NCBI RefSeq assembly: GCF_029868385.1
Contig: NZ_JARWNX010000064.1
Span: 310,001 to 374,000, forward strand
Source: Nocardia cyriacigeorgica
GTDB taxonomy: Bacteria; Actinomycetota; Actinomycetes; Mycobacteriales; Mycobacteriaceae
DNA: 64,000 nucleotides
Direction: 5' to 3'
This document shows, one piece after another, positions 43,556-54,000 of this stretch. The notes under the pieces were generated by a model. The model worked only from the letters and a program-made list of their open reading frames with translations, did not search any database and was not told the DNA's origin. The first letter of the stretch is position 1. Each line of letters begins with the position of its first letter. A program made the translations under genes and the position numbers.

Positions 43556-45508
43556 TCAGGTGCCCACCCGGCGGGTCGACGGCAGGAACGGGCGCAGCAG
43601 ATTGGCTTCGGTGGACGGTCCGAACTGCCATTCGGCGATCCACGGGCCGGTGCCCTCGCTCGGATCCAGCACACCGTCCTCGAGCCAATCGTGGCGCCCG
43701 TCGAGGATGCCGCGGGTGAGGGTGCGGTCTTCGTCGTCGGTGTTGTCCCACAGCGCGTCGAACAGGGCCCGCACCCGCGCCCGTGACTGTCGGCAGAAGG
43801 TGTCGGCCAGCTCGGTGGCCGAGCTCGCCTCCACGGCGCCGGCGGTCCGCAGGTCCTGGGCCCGGACGCAGGCCGCCGACATGGCGAACAGCTCCGCGCC
43901 GATATCGACGATGCGGCCGAGGAAGTTCTGCCGGTACTCCAGCCCGGCCTGCCAGCGCGCCATCGCGTACATCAGCGACCGCGCCTGCTTGCGGGCATTG
44001 CGTTCGACGAAACGCAGATGCGTGGCCAGCGGGCCGAATTCGGGATAGCTCGCCGGTACGGTGCCCGCGCCGACGGCCAGCTGCGGAAACCATTTGGCAT
44101 AGAACCCACCGGCGCCGACCGCGGCCTTGGCCTTGTCCTTCAACTCCGCGTCGCGGTCGACCAGCGCCCCCGCGGCGGCCATATGCGCATCGGCCATCTC
44201 CCTGGCGATCAACAGCCGCATGATCTCGCTCGAACCCTCGAAGATCCGGTTGATCCGCAGATCGCGCAGCACCTGTTCGGCGGGGACGGCGCGTTCCCCA
44301 CGCGCGGCCAGCGAGGCGGCGGTCTCATAGCCGCGCCCACCACGGATCTGAACCAGCTCGTCGACCACCCGGCAGCTCATCTCGCTCGACCACAGTTTGG
44401 CCAGCGCGGCTTCGATCCTGATGTCGTTGCGGCCCTCGTCGCACATGGTGGCCGACAGATCGAGCACGGCTTCCAGGGCGAAGGTGGTGGCGGCGATGAA
44501 CGACAACTTTGCCCCGACGGCGGCGTGCTCACCGACGGGCCTGCCCCACTGCACCCGCTGGGTACTCCATTCACGGGCGATCTTGAGCGACCACTTCGAC
44601 GCCGCCGTGCACAGGGCGGGGATGGCGAGCCTGCCCGCGTTCAACGTGGTGAGCGCGATCTTGAGCCCGTCGCCCTCACGGCCGATCAGATTGCGCGCCG
44701 GTACCCGGACGTTGTGCATCCTGGTCACGCCGTTCTCGATACCGCGCAGACCCATGAACGAATTGCGCCGCTCCACCGTCAATCCCGGTGAATCGGCCTC
44801 GACCACGAAGGCCGAGATGCCGCCGCGATGCCCTTCACTCTTGGGTACGCGCGCCATCACCACCAGCAGTTCGGCCACGACGCCGTTGGTGGTCCAGAGC
44901 TTCACCCCGTTGAGTTCATAGGCTTCGCCGTCCTCGATCGGTGTCGCGGTGCTGGCCATACGGGCCGGATCGGAACCGACATCGGGTTCGGTGAGCAGGA
45001 ACGCGCTGACCGCGCCCGCGGCGCAGCGCGGCAGGAATTCGCGCTTCTGGTCGTCGGTGCCCGCGAGTTTCAGCGGTTCGGGCACGCCGATGGACTGATG
45101 CGCCGACAGCAGCACCCCGAGGCTGGGATGGGTCGAGCCCACCAGCATGAGGGCGCGGTTGTAGCCGTACTGGGAAAGCCCCTGGCCGCCGTATTCGCGC
45201 GGGATCTTCAGACCGAAACAGCCGAGGTCGGCCAGCGCGCTGACGTAATCGTCGGGGATGCGGGATTGTGCTTCGATCACCGCGCCGTCCATATCCGCGC
45301 AGACCGGACGCAGCCGGGCCAGGAATTCGTCGGTGCGGTCGGTGTCCTCGGCGGTGGGACGCGGATAGGGGTGGATCAGATCGAGCCGGAAGCGCCCGAG
45401 AAACATCTCCTTGGCGAACGATGGCTTGGCCCAGCCGGTTTCGCGGGATTCTTCGACGAGTGCGCGGGCCTGTTCCTCGGTGGCGTCGACTTTCGCGGTG
45501 GTGGCCAT
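43556..45508 (-). CDS. Long acyl-CoA dehydrogenase (FadE type)
   Basis: 650 residues, longer than the usual 380-400, as in long-chain/ACAD9-type enzymes with a C-terminal extension. The FAD-binding core is clear: AFLLTEPDVGSDPARM (about 195-210) and LKLWTTNG-like VKLWTTNGVVAELLV. The catalytic Glu lies in RIFEGSSEIMRLLI (about 465), replacing YEGT. A helical domain of about 160 residues follows the core. It dehydrogenates acyl-CoA in beta-oxidation, passing electrons to ETF. It starts MATTAKVDATEEQ; N-terminal about 60 residues are an extra segment. Convergent with the PG-binding gene at a 19-base gap. Confidence 0.92.
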   Translation of the reverse strand: MATTAKVDATEEQARALVEESRETGWAKPSFAKEMFLGRFRLDLIHPYPRPTAEDTDRTDEFLARLRPVCADMDGAVIEAQSRIPDDYVSALADLGCFGLKIPREYGGQGLSQYGYNRALMLVGSTHPSLGVLLSAHQSIGVPEPLKLAGTDDQKREFLPRCAAGAVSAFLLTEPDVGSDPARMASTATPIEDGEAYELNGVKLWTTNGVVAELLVVMARVPKSEGHRGGISAFVVEADSPGLTVERRNSFMGLRGIENGVTRMHNVRVPARNLIGREGDGLKIALTTLNAGRLAIPALCTAASKWSLKIAREWSTQRVQWGRPVGEHAAVGAKLSFIAATTFALEAVLDLSATMCDEGRNDIRIEAALAKLWSSEMSCRVVDELVQIRGGRGYETAASLAARGERAVPAEQVLRDLRINRIFEGSSEIMRLLIAREMADAHMAAAGALVDRDAELKDKAKAAVGAGGFYAKWFPQLAVGAGTVPASYPEFGPLATHLRFVERNARKQARSLMYAMARWQAGLEYRQNFLGRIVDIGAELFAMSAACVRAQDLRTAGAVEASSATELADTFCRQSRARVRALFDALWDNTDDEDRTLTRGILDGRHDWLEDGVLDPSEGTGPWIAEWQFGPSTEANLLRPFLPSTRRVGT

Positions 45509-45599
45509 ATCTGCTCCTCGGAAGTGATCGGGATCACATCCGAGTGTAGGAAAGTCGGTTACCCGCCGGTAGGTCTGGAGCGCAGGTATTTCTACCGGG

Positions 45600-46784
45600 C
45601 TAGGCCACGCTGCGCAGATAGCGGCCGAAATGCGGCACGGTGAACCCGATCGTCCCGCGTTCGGCCGAATAGATCAGGCCCTTCTTGATCAGGCCGTCAC
45701 GCGCCGGTGACAGCGACGCCGGTTTCCGGCCGAGTTCGGAGGCCACCGCCGAGGTCGCGACCGGGCCGTCGTCGCCGGACAGATCGGCCATCGCACGCAT
45801 GTACTCGCGTTCGGCCGGGGTCGCGCGTTCATACCGCGAGCCGAAGAAGCCGACCGCGAGTTCCTCCTCGGCGGTCGGCGCCGCGACTTCGACGTCCTCG
45901 GCGGTGATCGGGCTACCGGGAGCCTGATCCCAGGTGGCCTTGCCGTAGGCCTGTACGAAATACGGGTAGCCGTCGGCCTTCTGGTAGAGCGCGCGCAAGG
46001 CGTCGTCGGTGAACTTCACCTCTTCGCGTTCGGCGGGCGCGATCAGCGCCTTATCGGCCGATTCCCGATCCAGCCGGTCGATCCGGTGATAGCTGAACAG
46101 CCGCTCGGAATAGCTCTTGGACGCCGAGAGCACCGCGGGCAGATGTGGCAGTCCCGCGCCGACCACGATCAGCGGCGCCGCGTCCTGGCTCAACTCGTGG
46201 CAGGCGCCGCAGATGGCCGAGATATCGGCCGGGCCCAGATCCTGCATCTCATCGATGAAGATCGCGATCCCCACCCCGATATCCGCAGCCAGCGCGGCCG
46301 CCTCGATCAGCAGTTCCACCAGGTCGATCTCGATATCGCCGGAATCGGCGCGGCCGGTCACCGCCGGTACGTCGATACCGGGCTGCCAGCGTTCCCGCAT
46401 GCCCTTGTCGGCGGTGGAGCGCAGTGCGAAGGCCTTGAGGATACCGAGGAAATCGTCCACCCGTTCCGGATTGCGGTGTGCCATCGCGATGGCGCGCACC
46501 GCCATGTGCAGCGCCGAGGAGAGTGGGCGCCGCAATTCCTGATCGGGTCTGGCCTCGATCTTGCCGGTGCCCCAGCCGCGCGAGACGGCGGCCGAGCGAA
46601 GCTGGTTGAGCAGCACGGTCTTTCCGACCCCGCGCAGGCCGGTGAGCACGACGCTGCGTTCGGGCCTGCCACGCGCGATGCGCTCGAGCACGATATCGAA
46701 GGCGTCGAGTTGTTTGCCACGCCCGGCCAATTCGGGCGGGCGCTGTCCGGCGCCCGGAGCATACGGATTGCGCACGGGGTCCAT
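45600..46784 (-). CDS. AAA ATPase (Orc1/Cdc6-like ATPase_2 family)
   Basis: 394 residues. Walker A is GLRGVGKTVLLNQL (about residues 47-60). Walker B is IAIFIDEMQDLG (about 168-179), and a sensor-1-like PLIVVGAGLPHLPAV follows. RLDRESADKALIAPAEREEVKF and a C-terminal winged helix (PVATSAVASELGRKPASLSPARDGLIKKGLIY, about 330-375) complete the architecture of archaeal-type ATPases. Such proteins act as regulated switches; the bacterial role is mostly unknown. It is divergent from a 91-residue gene across a 151-base gap. It lies alone otherwise. Confidence 0.86.
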   Translation of the reverse strand: MDPVRNPYAPGAGQRPPELAGRGKQLDAFDIVLERIARGRPERSVVLTGLRGVGKTVLLNQLRSAAVSRGWGTGKIEARPDQELRRPLSSALHMAVRAIAMAHRNPERVDDFLGILKAFALRSTADKGMRERWQPGIDVPAVTGRADSGDIEIDLVELLIEAAALAADIGVGIAIFIDEMQDLGPADISAICGACHELSQDAAPLIVVGAGLPHLPAVLSASKSYSERLFSYHRIDRLDRESADKALIAPAEREEVKFTDDALRALYQKADGYPYFVQAYGKATWDQAPGSPITAEDVEVAAPTAEEELAVGFFGSRYERATPAEREYMRAMADLSGDDGPVATSAVASELGRKPASLSPARDGLIKKGLIYSAERGTIGFTVPHFGRYLRSVA

Positions 46785-46935
46785 GCCTCGACACCGTAGC
46801 GCGTTCGATCAGCGATATCTGGGGATCTCTACGGCGTGTCCTAGATACGGCTATCGGATCATGATCACGCAGCGGCGGCACCGGCGCCGACGGCACCGAA
46901 ACTAAGCTGGGTTTCCCCGAGGATTGGAGTCACAC

Positions 46936-47211
46936 ATGTCCGGCGACGAGGACATTCCCTCCGGCACGGCCGAGGTCGTCGAGTCCTGGGAGGTTCCGGC
47001 CGGATCGGTGGTCGCACGCCGGATTCGCGCCAATATTCTGATCGCCATCGAACGCGGCTACGACGATCCGCAGTTGGTGGCCGATCTGGCCGTCGGTCCG
47101 CTGGTGATGGCGGTCGGGCAATTGGAGGTCGAGTTGGCCGCGGCGCGGCGCCGGATCGAGGAACTCGAGCGGACGGTCGCCGATATCGCGAGTGGGTCGG
47201 CCCCCTCGTGA
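46936..47211 (+). CDS. 91-residue protein with C-terminal coiled coil
   Basis: ATG 46936 has GGAG 6 bases upstream; a longer frame from 46924 adds only four residues. The N-terminal part (EVPAGSVVARRIRANILIAIERGYDDPQLVADLAVGPLVMAVG) is helical; the C-terminal part (LEVELAAARRRIEELERTVADIA) reads as a coiled coil. No signal peptide, no Cys. I recognise no family. It shares a short divergent promoter region with the AAA ATPase, which hints at linked function but does not prove it. Confidence 0.7.
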   Translation: MSGDEDIPSGTAEVVESWEVPAGSVVARRIRANILIAIERGYDDPQLVADLAVGPLVMAVGQLEVELAAARRRIEELERTVADIASGSAPS

Positions 47212-47292
47212 CCACGCGGTGGTCCGGACCTGGGGCTGGTCCGCACCGCCGGTCGTGCCCGCGTCGGGCGAGGGGAGTCCGTGGCCGAGCGG

Positions 47293-47730
47293 TCAGGGCA
47301 TTACCGCGCAACCGGATCCGGTGTTGATGCCGGTGCCGACCACGATGATCTGTGGCGGCGAGGGGACTCCCCCTTGCCACGCCAGGATGGCGTGTGTGCC
47401 GGGTGTGGCCGGTGTCCAGGTCGTGGTCGCGGTCAGGCCGGTCGGGTTCTTCGGATTCGGATTGAATGTCGCGCCCGTACCGTTATCGCTGAAGTGGACG
47501 GGTTGGCCCGGGTTGTCGACCGATGCGGTCACCTGGTACGAGCAGCCGGTCCCGTACGGGGTGCCCAGTCCGATGCTCATCCCCGGTTGCACATTGACGC
47601 CGAGCGCCCCCGCTCCCGCGGTCGGCGCCGCGATCGTGAATGCGGCCGCGGCCGCGCCCAATCCGGTCACGGCGATACCGATCCGGGTGCCGCGTCGTCT
47701 ACGAGCCCTGGTCGATGTGGTTGTACGCAT
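47293..47730 (-). CDS. Secreted Ig-like-fold protein of unknown function
   Basis: 145 residues. A basic start (TRARRRRGTR) and hydrophobic run form a signal peptide of about 40 residues (AAPTAGAGA). The mature part is beta-rich with two Cys (GTGCSYQV and SGCAVMP at the end), probably one disulfide. Sections such as YQVTASVDNPGQPVHFSDNGT and TTTWTPATPGTHAILAWQ look like an Ig-like domain. Small proteins of this kind are common in Nocardia; their role is unknown. Convergent with the 91-residue gene. Confidence 0.75.
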   Translation of the reverse strand: MRTTTSTRARRRRGTRIGIAVTGLGAAAAAFTIAAPTAGAGALGVNVQPGMSIGLGTPYGTGCSYQVTASVDNPGQPVHFSDNGTGATFNPNPKNPTGLTATTTWTPATPGTHAILAWQGGVPSPPQIIVVGTGINTGSGCAVMP

Positions 47731-48289
47731 GATTGATCACTTCCATTCGATTCGATCGCGGCCCGATCGGTCCGCTGTATCGAGCATCTGTCCGCTCCGG
47801 TTCCGGAACGCGAGTAGATGGCTACGTCAATCGAGGTGATCGACCTACCCCATCGCGGGCGGCCATGGGTGATTGCTGTGCGGATGCCGAGTTGTCCACC
47901 ACCGCGTACCGAGGTACCTCGTAGCGCTGTGACCAGTTCGGACGCTGGCCCGACTTCGGCATCGGTCGGATAACGGGATCAGTTCGGCGATATCGGTACG
48001 TTATTCCGAGGTCGGTTCGGCCAATGATCAGGTTTCGCACTGTGTTTGCATTCGCGTATGCAGTTCGGGGAAAGTCCCTGCTCTGTGCGCTGGACAACAT
48101 CGCGTCGGCACCGTAATCTTCTCGTGACTTAGTGGAGTCTGTCGCTTCGTCAGAGAGGCGGCGCCACCTGAGTCACCGCTTCATCGTCGGTCGGGATTCG
48201 TGGATCTCGGCTGTCGAACCGAGCCTCGACAGGTTGTACCCAGCCTCGTTCGGTCGGCGGTAGAGCACGAAGATCGGAGACGCAGCTCA
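47731..48289. promoter_or_regulatory. 559-base intergenic region upstream of NlpC/P60 gene
   Basis: Lies between two divergent secreted-protein genes. It is AT-richer than coding DNA around 48000-48060. A minus-strand frame (47822-48100, 92 codons) lacks a ribosome binding site and was not accepted. I looked for a c-di-AMP (ydaO) riboswitch, which often precedes wall hydrolases in actinobacteria, and did not find its core motifs. Confidence 0.45.
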
Positions 48290-48943
48290 GTGGGTAAACA
48301 CAGCTTGCAGCGGGATTCTCGTTTGCCGAATTCCGTCAAGAGTGCGCTCGTCATGGGCGCGGTGGCAGCATCCACAGGGGCCATGCCCGCCATTTCGGCA
48401 TCGGCGGCCACGATCGACATCCCCGGCGTCGGCAAGTTCGACGTGGACGTTCCGCCCGAGTTCGAGCAGCCGGTGGAACAGCTCAACAATCAGTTGCAGG
48501 CCGCGATGGCCCCGCACGCACAGGGCGGGCCGCAGGCCGCCGCCCCGGCGCCGGGAGTCCCCGGTTTCGCCCCGGTGATGCCGGGCATGTTCGACAACTC
48601 CCCCGGCGATATCGCCCTCAATGCCGCCAAGACCAAGGTCGGCGCCCAGTACTCCTGGGGCGCGGCGGGCCCGTTCAGCTTCGACTGCTCCGGTCTGGTC
48701 CAGTGGGCCTACCGGCAGGCCGGAGTCCAGTTGCCACGCACCAGCTTCGAACAGTCGCACGTCGGCGCTCCGGTGTCGTTCAACGAACTGCGTCCCGGCG
48801 ATATCGTCATCACCAACGGTGGCGGTCACGTCGGCATCTACGCGGGCGGCGGTCAGCTGCTCAATGCGGTGCAGTCCGGCACCCCGGTCTCCTACACCTC
48901 GCTGACCCCCGACGACGTGGTCACCGCACGCCGTATCCTCTGA
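48290..48943 (+). CDS. Secreted NlpC/P60 (C40) peptidoglycan endopeptidase
   Basis: 217 residues from GTG 48290 (GGAG about 10 bases upstream). A signal peptide covers about residues 1-43 (MPAISASAATIDIPG). A Pro/Ala-rich linker precedes the C-terminal NlpC/P60 domain (about 105-217): catalytic Cys in FDCSGLVQWAY, His in GGGHVGIYAG, and a third polar residue downstream. Members hydrolyse the D-Glu-meso-diaminopimelate bond of wall peptides, like RipA-type enzymes. It is short, without the long coiled-coil of RipA. A gene with an S4 domain begins 3 bases after the stop. Confidence 0.92.
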   Translation: MGKHSLQRDSRLPNSVKSALVMGAVAASTGAMPAISASAATIDIPGVGKFDVDVPPEFEQPVEQLNNQLQAAMAPHAQGGPQAAAPAPGVPGFAPVMPGMFDNSPGDIALNAAKTKVGAQYSWGAAGPFSFDCSGLVQWAYRQAGVQLPRTSFEQSHVGAPVSFNELRPGDIVITNGGGHVGIYAGGGQLLNAVQSGTPVSYTSLTPDDVVTARRIL

Positions 48944-48946
48944 CGA

Positions 48947-49348
48947 GTGGCCCGCGCCGAACCCGGCAACCAGAACACCGCAGTCCAGGCCCGAGTGGAT
49001 TCCTGGACGTGGGCGGTGCGCCTGTTCAAAACCCGCTCCGCGGCGGCCGAAGCCTGCCGCGGCGGACATGTCCGCGTCAACGGCGCCACCGCCAAACCCG
49101 CCCAGCCCGTCCGGCCGGGTGATGAGGTCCGCATCAGGGTCAGCGGGATCGAACGCATCGTGATCGTCGAGCGCGTCATCAGCAAACGAGTCAGCGCTCC
49201 GATCGCCGCACAATGCCTGATCGACCGCAGCCCGCCGCCACCGTCGCGGGAAATCCTGGCCACCATGCCGCGCCGCGACCGTGGCGCCGGTCGGCCGACC
49301 AAACGTGAACGCCGCGAAACCGACAGGCTACTCGGGCGTACCGACTGA
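48947..49348 (+). CDS. S4-domain RNA-binding protein (Hsp15-like)
   Basis: 133 residues from GTG 48947, three bases after the NlpC/P60 stop. The S4 RNA-binding domain is at residues about 12-60: VDSWTWAVRLFKTRSAAAEACRGGHVRVNGATAKPAQPVRPGDEV. A basic tail (RRDRGAGRPTKRERRETDRLLG) follows. Hsp15 of E. coli binds stalled 50S ribosomes with nascent chains; actinobacterial versions probably do likewise, but this is inferred. Co-location with a wall hydrolase looks incidental. Convergent with the FAAL gene at a 17-base gap. Confidence 0.88.
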   Translation: MARAEPGNQNTAVQARVDSWTWAVRLFKTRSAAAEACRGGHVRVNGATAKPAQPVRPGDEVRIRVSGIERIVIVERVISKRVSAPIAAQCLIDRSPPPPSREILATMPRRDRGAGRPTKRERRETDRLLGRTD

Positions 49349-49365
49349 GCGCGCCATCTCTGAAC

Positions 49366-51042
49366 TCAGAGTGTGCCCGCCGCATACCGGTCCCGGCACG
49401 CCGAACGGCGTAGCTTTCCGCTGCTGGTGAGCGGTAGCCGATCGCGGGCGGTCAGCACGATATCCATCGGCGCGATGTCATGGACCGCGGCGACCGCGAC
49501 GCCGATCCGCCTGCTCACCTCGGCCGCGATAATGCCGGGCGCCGATATCTCCGCGACCAGGACCAACCGCTCGCCGGCGCCGTCATCATGGCCGAAGGCG
49601 GCGATCCGCCCGGTCCGCAGTTCCGGTGCGCAATCGGCGACGGTCGCCTCGATATCGGCCGCATGGTGGTTGCGGCCGTCCACCACGATCAGATCCTTGC
49701 GGCGGCCCGCGATGAACAGCTGTCCGTCGTACCGGAAACCGAGATCGCCGGTGCGCAGCCAGCGTTCGCCTGTTCCGGGGAGCGTGTTGTCGAAGGTCCG
49801 TGCCGATGACCACGGGCTCTCGAAATAGCCGCCGCACACATTCGGACCGGCGACCCAGACCTCACCGACCTCGCCGGGCCCCGAGGCGATGCCGCGATCC
49901 GGGTCGGCGATGGCGATTCGCTGCCCCACCGGCGTACCGCAGCCGACCAGCCGCACTCCGCTCGGATCGTCGACGACGACCGCTCGTCCAGCGCCGAGGG
50001 CCGCGCGGTCGAACAGCCGTATTACCGGTTCTTCATCGTGGGCGGCGATGGTCACCGGCAGCGTCGCCTCGGCAAGGCCGAATCCGGGGGTGTGGGCCTG
50101 ATGCCGGAATCCGTTGGCTCGGTAGGTCGCGGTGAATTCGGTGAGAGTGTCCGCTCGCACCGGTTCCGCTCCGTTCAGGATCACCTGAAGTGCGGAGAGA
50201 TCGAGGTTCGCGCGTTCGGCTGGAGTTGTCTGTGAAATCGCCAGGGACAAACCGAAATTCGGGGTGGCGGTCGCACCGGCACGGTAGTCGGCGCAAGCGC
50301 GTAGCCAGCGTGCCGGGCGTTTGACGAATTCGGTCGGGGCCATGGTCACGGCGGGCACACCGGAATACAACGGCAGCGACAGACCGAATACCAGACCCAT
50401 ATCGTGGAAGAACGGTAGCCAGGACACGATGGGCGCCGATCGCGTGGGCGGCAGTGCGGTGCGCAATTGTTTCAGTGCGGCAGCCAGATTCGCATGCGTC
50501 ACCTCGACACCGGTGGGTGTGCGTGTGGAGCCTGAGGTGTACTGGAGGTAGGCCGTATTCTCGGCGCGGACCTGCGACACCGTCGGCGATTCGGGATTCG
50601 TGGCCGGGTGGCCGGTAGCGGGGAACTCGACGGCCACGGTGTGGATGCGATCGCAAGCCGAGGCTGTGCGGTGATCACCCGCGCCGATCAGCGCGACAGT
50701 CGGTCGAGCATCGGCAAGCACGGATTCCAGCCGCTCCGAATCATTGGGGCGTGTCATCGGAAACAATGGCACGGCAATGCGTTCGGCATAGAGACAGGCC
50801 AGAAAGGCGATCGGATAGGTCGATCCGTGCGGGCACATGATCGCGACACGGTCACCGGGCGCGCTGATATCACGCAGTATCCGCGCATAGTGTCGCGCGT
50901 ACTGATCCAGCTCGGCATAGGTGAGTGTCGTGGGATCGTATTCGGTTCCCCGATAGCGTAATTCGATGAAAGCGGTCGCTCCCGGACGGTCGCGCGCATG
51001 GCGAGTGACCTGCTCGGGTAAAAGGTCCGAAGCCGTCGTCAT
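49366..51042 (-). CDS. Fatty acyl-AMP ligase (FAAL, FadD32-like)
   Basis: 558 residues, ATG overlapping the PKS stop (ATGA). Adenylation motifs: YTSGSTRTPTGVEVTH (about 165-180), WLPFFHDMGLVFG, GLAEATLPV and RTGDLGFRYDGQLFIAGRRKDLIVVDGRNHHAADIEATV. The WLPFFHDMG and GRNHHAADIE forms are characteristic of FAALs, which transfer acyl-AMP to an ACP rather than to CoA. By family it activates a free fatty acid and loads the ACP of the adjacent genes. The last gene of a three-gene operon. The initial loading partner is probably the stand-alone ACP. Confidence 0.93.
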   Translation of the reverse strand: MTTASDLLPEQVTRHARDRPGATAFIELRYRGTEYDPTTLTYAELDQYARHYARILRDISAPGDRVAIMCPHGSTYPIAFLACLYAERIAVPLFPMTRPNDSERLESVLADARPTVALIGAGDHRTASACDRIHTVAVEFPATGHPATNPESPTVSQVRAENTAYLQYTSGSTRTPTGVEVTHANLAAALKQLRTALPPTRSAPIVSWLPFFHDMGLVFGLSLPLYSGVPAVTMAPTEFVKRPARWLRACADYRAGATATPNFGLSLAISQTTPAERANLDLSALQVILNGAEPVRADTLTEFTATYRANGFRHQAHTPGFGLAEATLPVTIAAHDEEPVIRLFDRAALGAGRAVVVDDPSGVRLVGCGTPVGQRIAIADPDRGIASGPGEVGEVWVAGPNVCGGYFESPWSSARTFDNTLPGTGERWLRTGDLGFRYDGQLFIAGRRKDLIVVDGRNHHAADIEATVADCAPELRTGRIAAFGHDDGAGERLVLVAEISAPGIIAAEVSRRIGVAVAAVHDIAPMDIVLTARDRLPLTSSGKLRRSACRDRYAAGTL

Positions 51043-54000
51043 GAGATCCGGTCGGCGGGTTCGATCCGCTCGGCCAGCGCGGCCGCGAGGGTTTCGACAG
51101 TCGGATGTCGGAACAATTCGGCGGTCGCGATACGGATATTCAGCTCCTGTTCCAGCGCGCGCCGCATCTCCACCGCGAGGAGGGACGTCAACCCCAGATC
51201 GTTGAAATCGGCGGTGGTGTCCACATGTTCGAACGCGATACGCAACGTCGTCGCCAGGACCCGGCGTATCAGCGGAATCAACGGCTCGGGCTCCTCCACC
51301 CGGTATGCGTGCGGCGCGAGGCGTCGGGCGAGCGGTTCGTACCCATGGCTCTTCGGGCGTGCACCGGATGCCTTCCGCTGGTCGGCGGCAGGCAGGCTAC
51401 CCGGCGTGAGAGGGGATTCCAGGTCGGGCCGGGGACCCAACAGCTGCGCCAGACGTATCGCGACCGGTGACCGGTCGGCGGTCGGCCGGTAGTCCATCGC
51501 CACCAGATGCGGCGCCTGATGGCCGATGGCCTCCTGCAACAGCTCGGCGCCGCGCGCACCGTCGAAGGGCACGATGCCCGCGAGCCGCAGATGCTGGGCC
51601 CCACCTGCCCCTTCGGACAGACCCGAATCCCACAGACCCCAGCCGATACTGGTGATCCGGCGGCGCGGATAGCAGTGCGCGAGAGTGTCCATGGCGGCGT
51701 TCGCACAGGCGTAGGCGGCTTGGCCGGGGGCGCCGAACGCGCCGGTCGCCGAGGAGAACAGCAGCACGAAATCGGTGGGATCGGTGGCGGTGAGTTCGAT
51801 GAGATTGGTGGCGGCGGCCAGCTTCGGCGCGAACATCCGATCCAACTGTGCGGTCGTGACATCCTCGATGAGGGCGTCCTCCAACGCACCAGCGGCATGC
51901 ACCACACCGCGGATGGTGGAACCGCATTCGCGAATATCGCGCAGTGCGTGATCGAGATCGGTCCGGTCGGCGGTATCGCAGCGCACCACCACGATGCGAT
52001 CCTCCAGACCGTCCAGCAGCGGTGGCACCGGGCGCGGCGCCCGCGTGGGCACCACCACATCGCGCGCACCGCCGTCGAGCAGCCAGCGCACCGCCACCGA
52101 ACCGAGCGCACCGAGCCCGCCCGACACCACATAGGTGCCGTGCGGGTCGATGGTGGCGGGCAGCGGCTGCGGATCGGCCGCCACGAACCTGCGGATTGCG
52201 GCCCCGTCCGCCATGAGTCGCACTTCGGTCGGCACTCGCGGCGACGGGTCGGTGATGAAGCGGGCGAGCGTTTCCGGGTCGGCTGCCTCGTCGGCCCACA
52301 CCAGCCGCAGCGTCCGCCCCGATTCCAGCTGCACCGAACGCAGCAGACCCGCGACACCACCGGCCGCGCTCAGCTCGGCCCCGCGCTCATGACCGGGACG
52401 CGGAACAGGCAGCACCATCGTCAGCGATGCGGCGGCCGGACTCCGCACCACCCGCCGCACCAGATCCAACACCCGTCCGATCCGATCAACGACGGCCCCT
52501 GCTCCCGATGCGACGGGTTCCGCGCCGTCCGTGGGCCACACCACCACGACAGCCGTACGCGCGGCCGCCGTCCGCCCCGCCAGCACCGCGTCCACGATCG
52601 GGCCCGCCGCGTCGACCTCCCGCGCGACCCGTTCACTGGGCAGCAACCGATCCAACACCCGTGTCAGCCGAACCGCAGCATCCGATTCCCCGACCACCAG
52701 CGTCCGCCGGAGATCGGCAACCGGATCGCGAGATCGTCTCGGCTCCACCGAAGTGAGCGAGAGTGGTTCCCACACCTCGCGCCACCAGATGTTCGGTGTG
52801 CCCCCGTGCTCCGGCGCGGTGTGATCGGCCGAGCCGATCGAGAGGTGCCCCGTCCGTGTCGGCGACTGGCCGATGCCGCGCGACAAGGCGTGAATCGCCC
52901 GATCTGCCGGGCGGTCCGACTGTGGTCCCGGGCGAAATCCTGTCGGGTGCTTGGTGCGCCCGTCGACGGCTATCGGCGGAATCGGCTGCCAGGGATCGAA
53001 GTCGAGGTCGGCGGGGATATCACTGGCGTGCCCGGCGCTCGCACGCGCGTGGTCGCCACTGGAGAGCGCGGGTGCATGCGCGCGAGTTCCCGGAATCGCG
53101 GGCCGACCCGCGGGTTCGTGGGACGGCCGGGTGAAGCGGATCTGGACGCCGGTGAGGGCGAGGGCGGGAGCACCGTGCTGGTCGGTGGCGATGACGTCGC
53201 CGATGAGGCCGGAGGTGGTGCGGGTGCGCAGCAGGGCGTGCGCTTCGTGGATGCGGCAGTCCGGCGCCGGTGACAGCCAGGCCGAGCCGATGGCGATCGG
53301 CAATGGGGTGGCGTCGGCGGGCAGTGCGGTGTGCTCTAGGGCGGCCAGCAGTTGCAGGCAGCCGTCGATGGTCGCGGTGTGTTCGATATCGGCCGCGGTG
53401 AAAGCGCCGATGGCGCGTTCGCGGCCGCCCGCGATGGCGCGTAGCGGCCGGAACGCCGGGCCGTATTCGAGTCCGCGCTCGCGCAACGCCGCGTAGAACG
53501 CGGTGGGGGCGATGACCCGCAAACCACTGCGACCAGCCCGATTGGCATCGACCACCCGCATCCATGCGATGATGTCACCGGGTGTGGGGTCATCGGTGAG
53601 CCGTGCTTTAGCCAGCGTTCCGGCACCCGGGGCCTCCGCCCGCACACTTGCCGATTCGCGCCGGTACACCACCTCGGCCGTCGCGTCGGCCGCGAGCGGC
53701 TGGTGCACGACCACCTCGGTGATCGTCGACCGGCCCGATTCCCGCGCCAGCTGGATGAACCGCCGCAACCAGTAGGCGGCGGGTACCAGTGGCACACCAT
53801 CGACCACATGCTCGCCGAGATCGTCCGCGCGCACCGGTGCGGCACCGGTGACCAAGGGAAACCGGCGCCGCCGCCACTGCCTGCGCGGTACACCGTCGAA
53901 ACGGCCCTGCGTCGACCAATCCACCGATCGGCCTTCGAGATACAGCTGCGCGAGACAGGTCAGCAGGCCGGTCGCCTCATCCTCGCGGGTGGTCGCGGGA

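Noticed and set aside
47822..48100. 92-codon minus-strand frame upstream of the NlpC/P60 gene
   Set aside because: No ribosome binding site, no family features, and it lies in an AT-richer promoter region.
48120..48289. Possible c-di-AMP (ydaO) riboswitch before the NlpC/P60 gene
   Set aside because: Expected from gene context, but the conserved core elements could not be found by eye; a covariance-model search would settle it.
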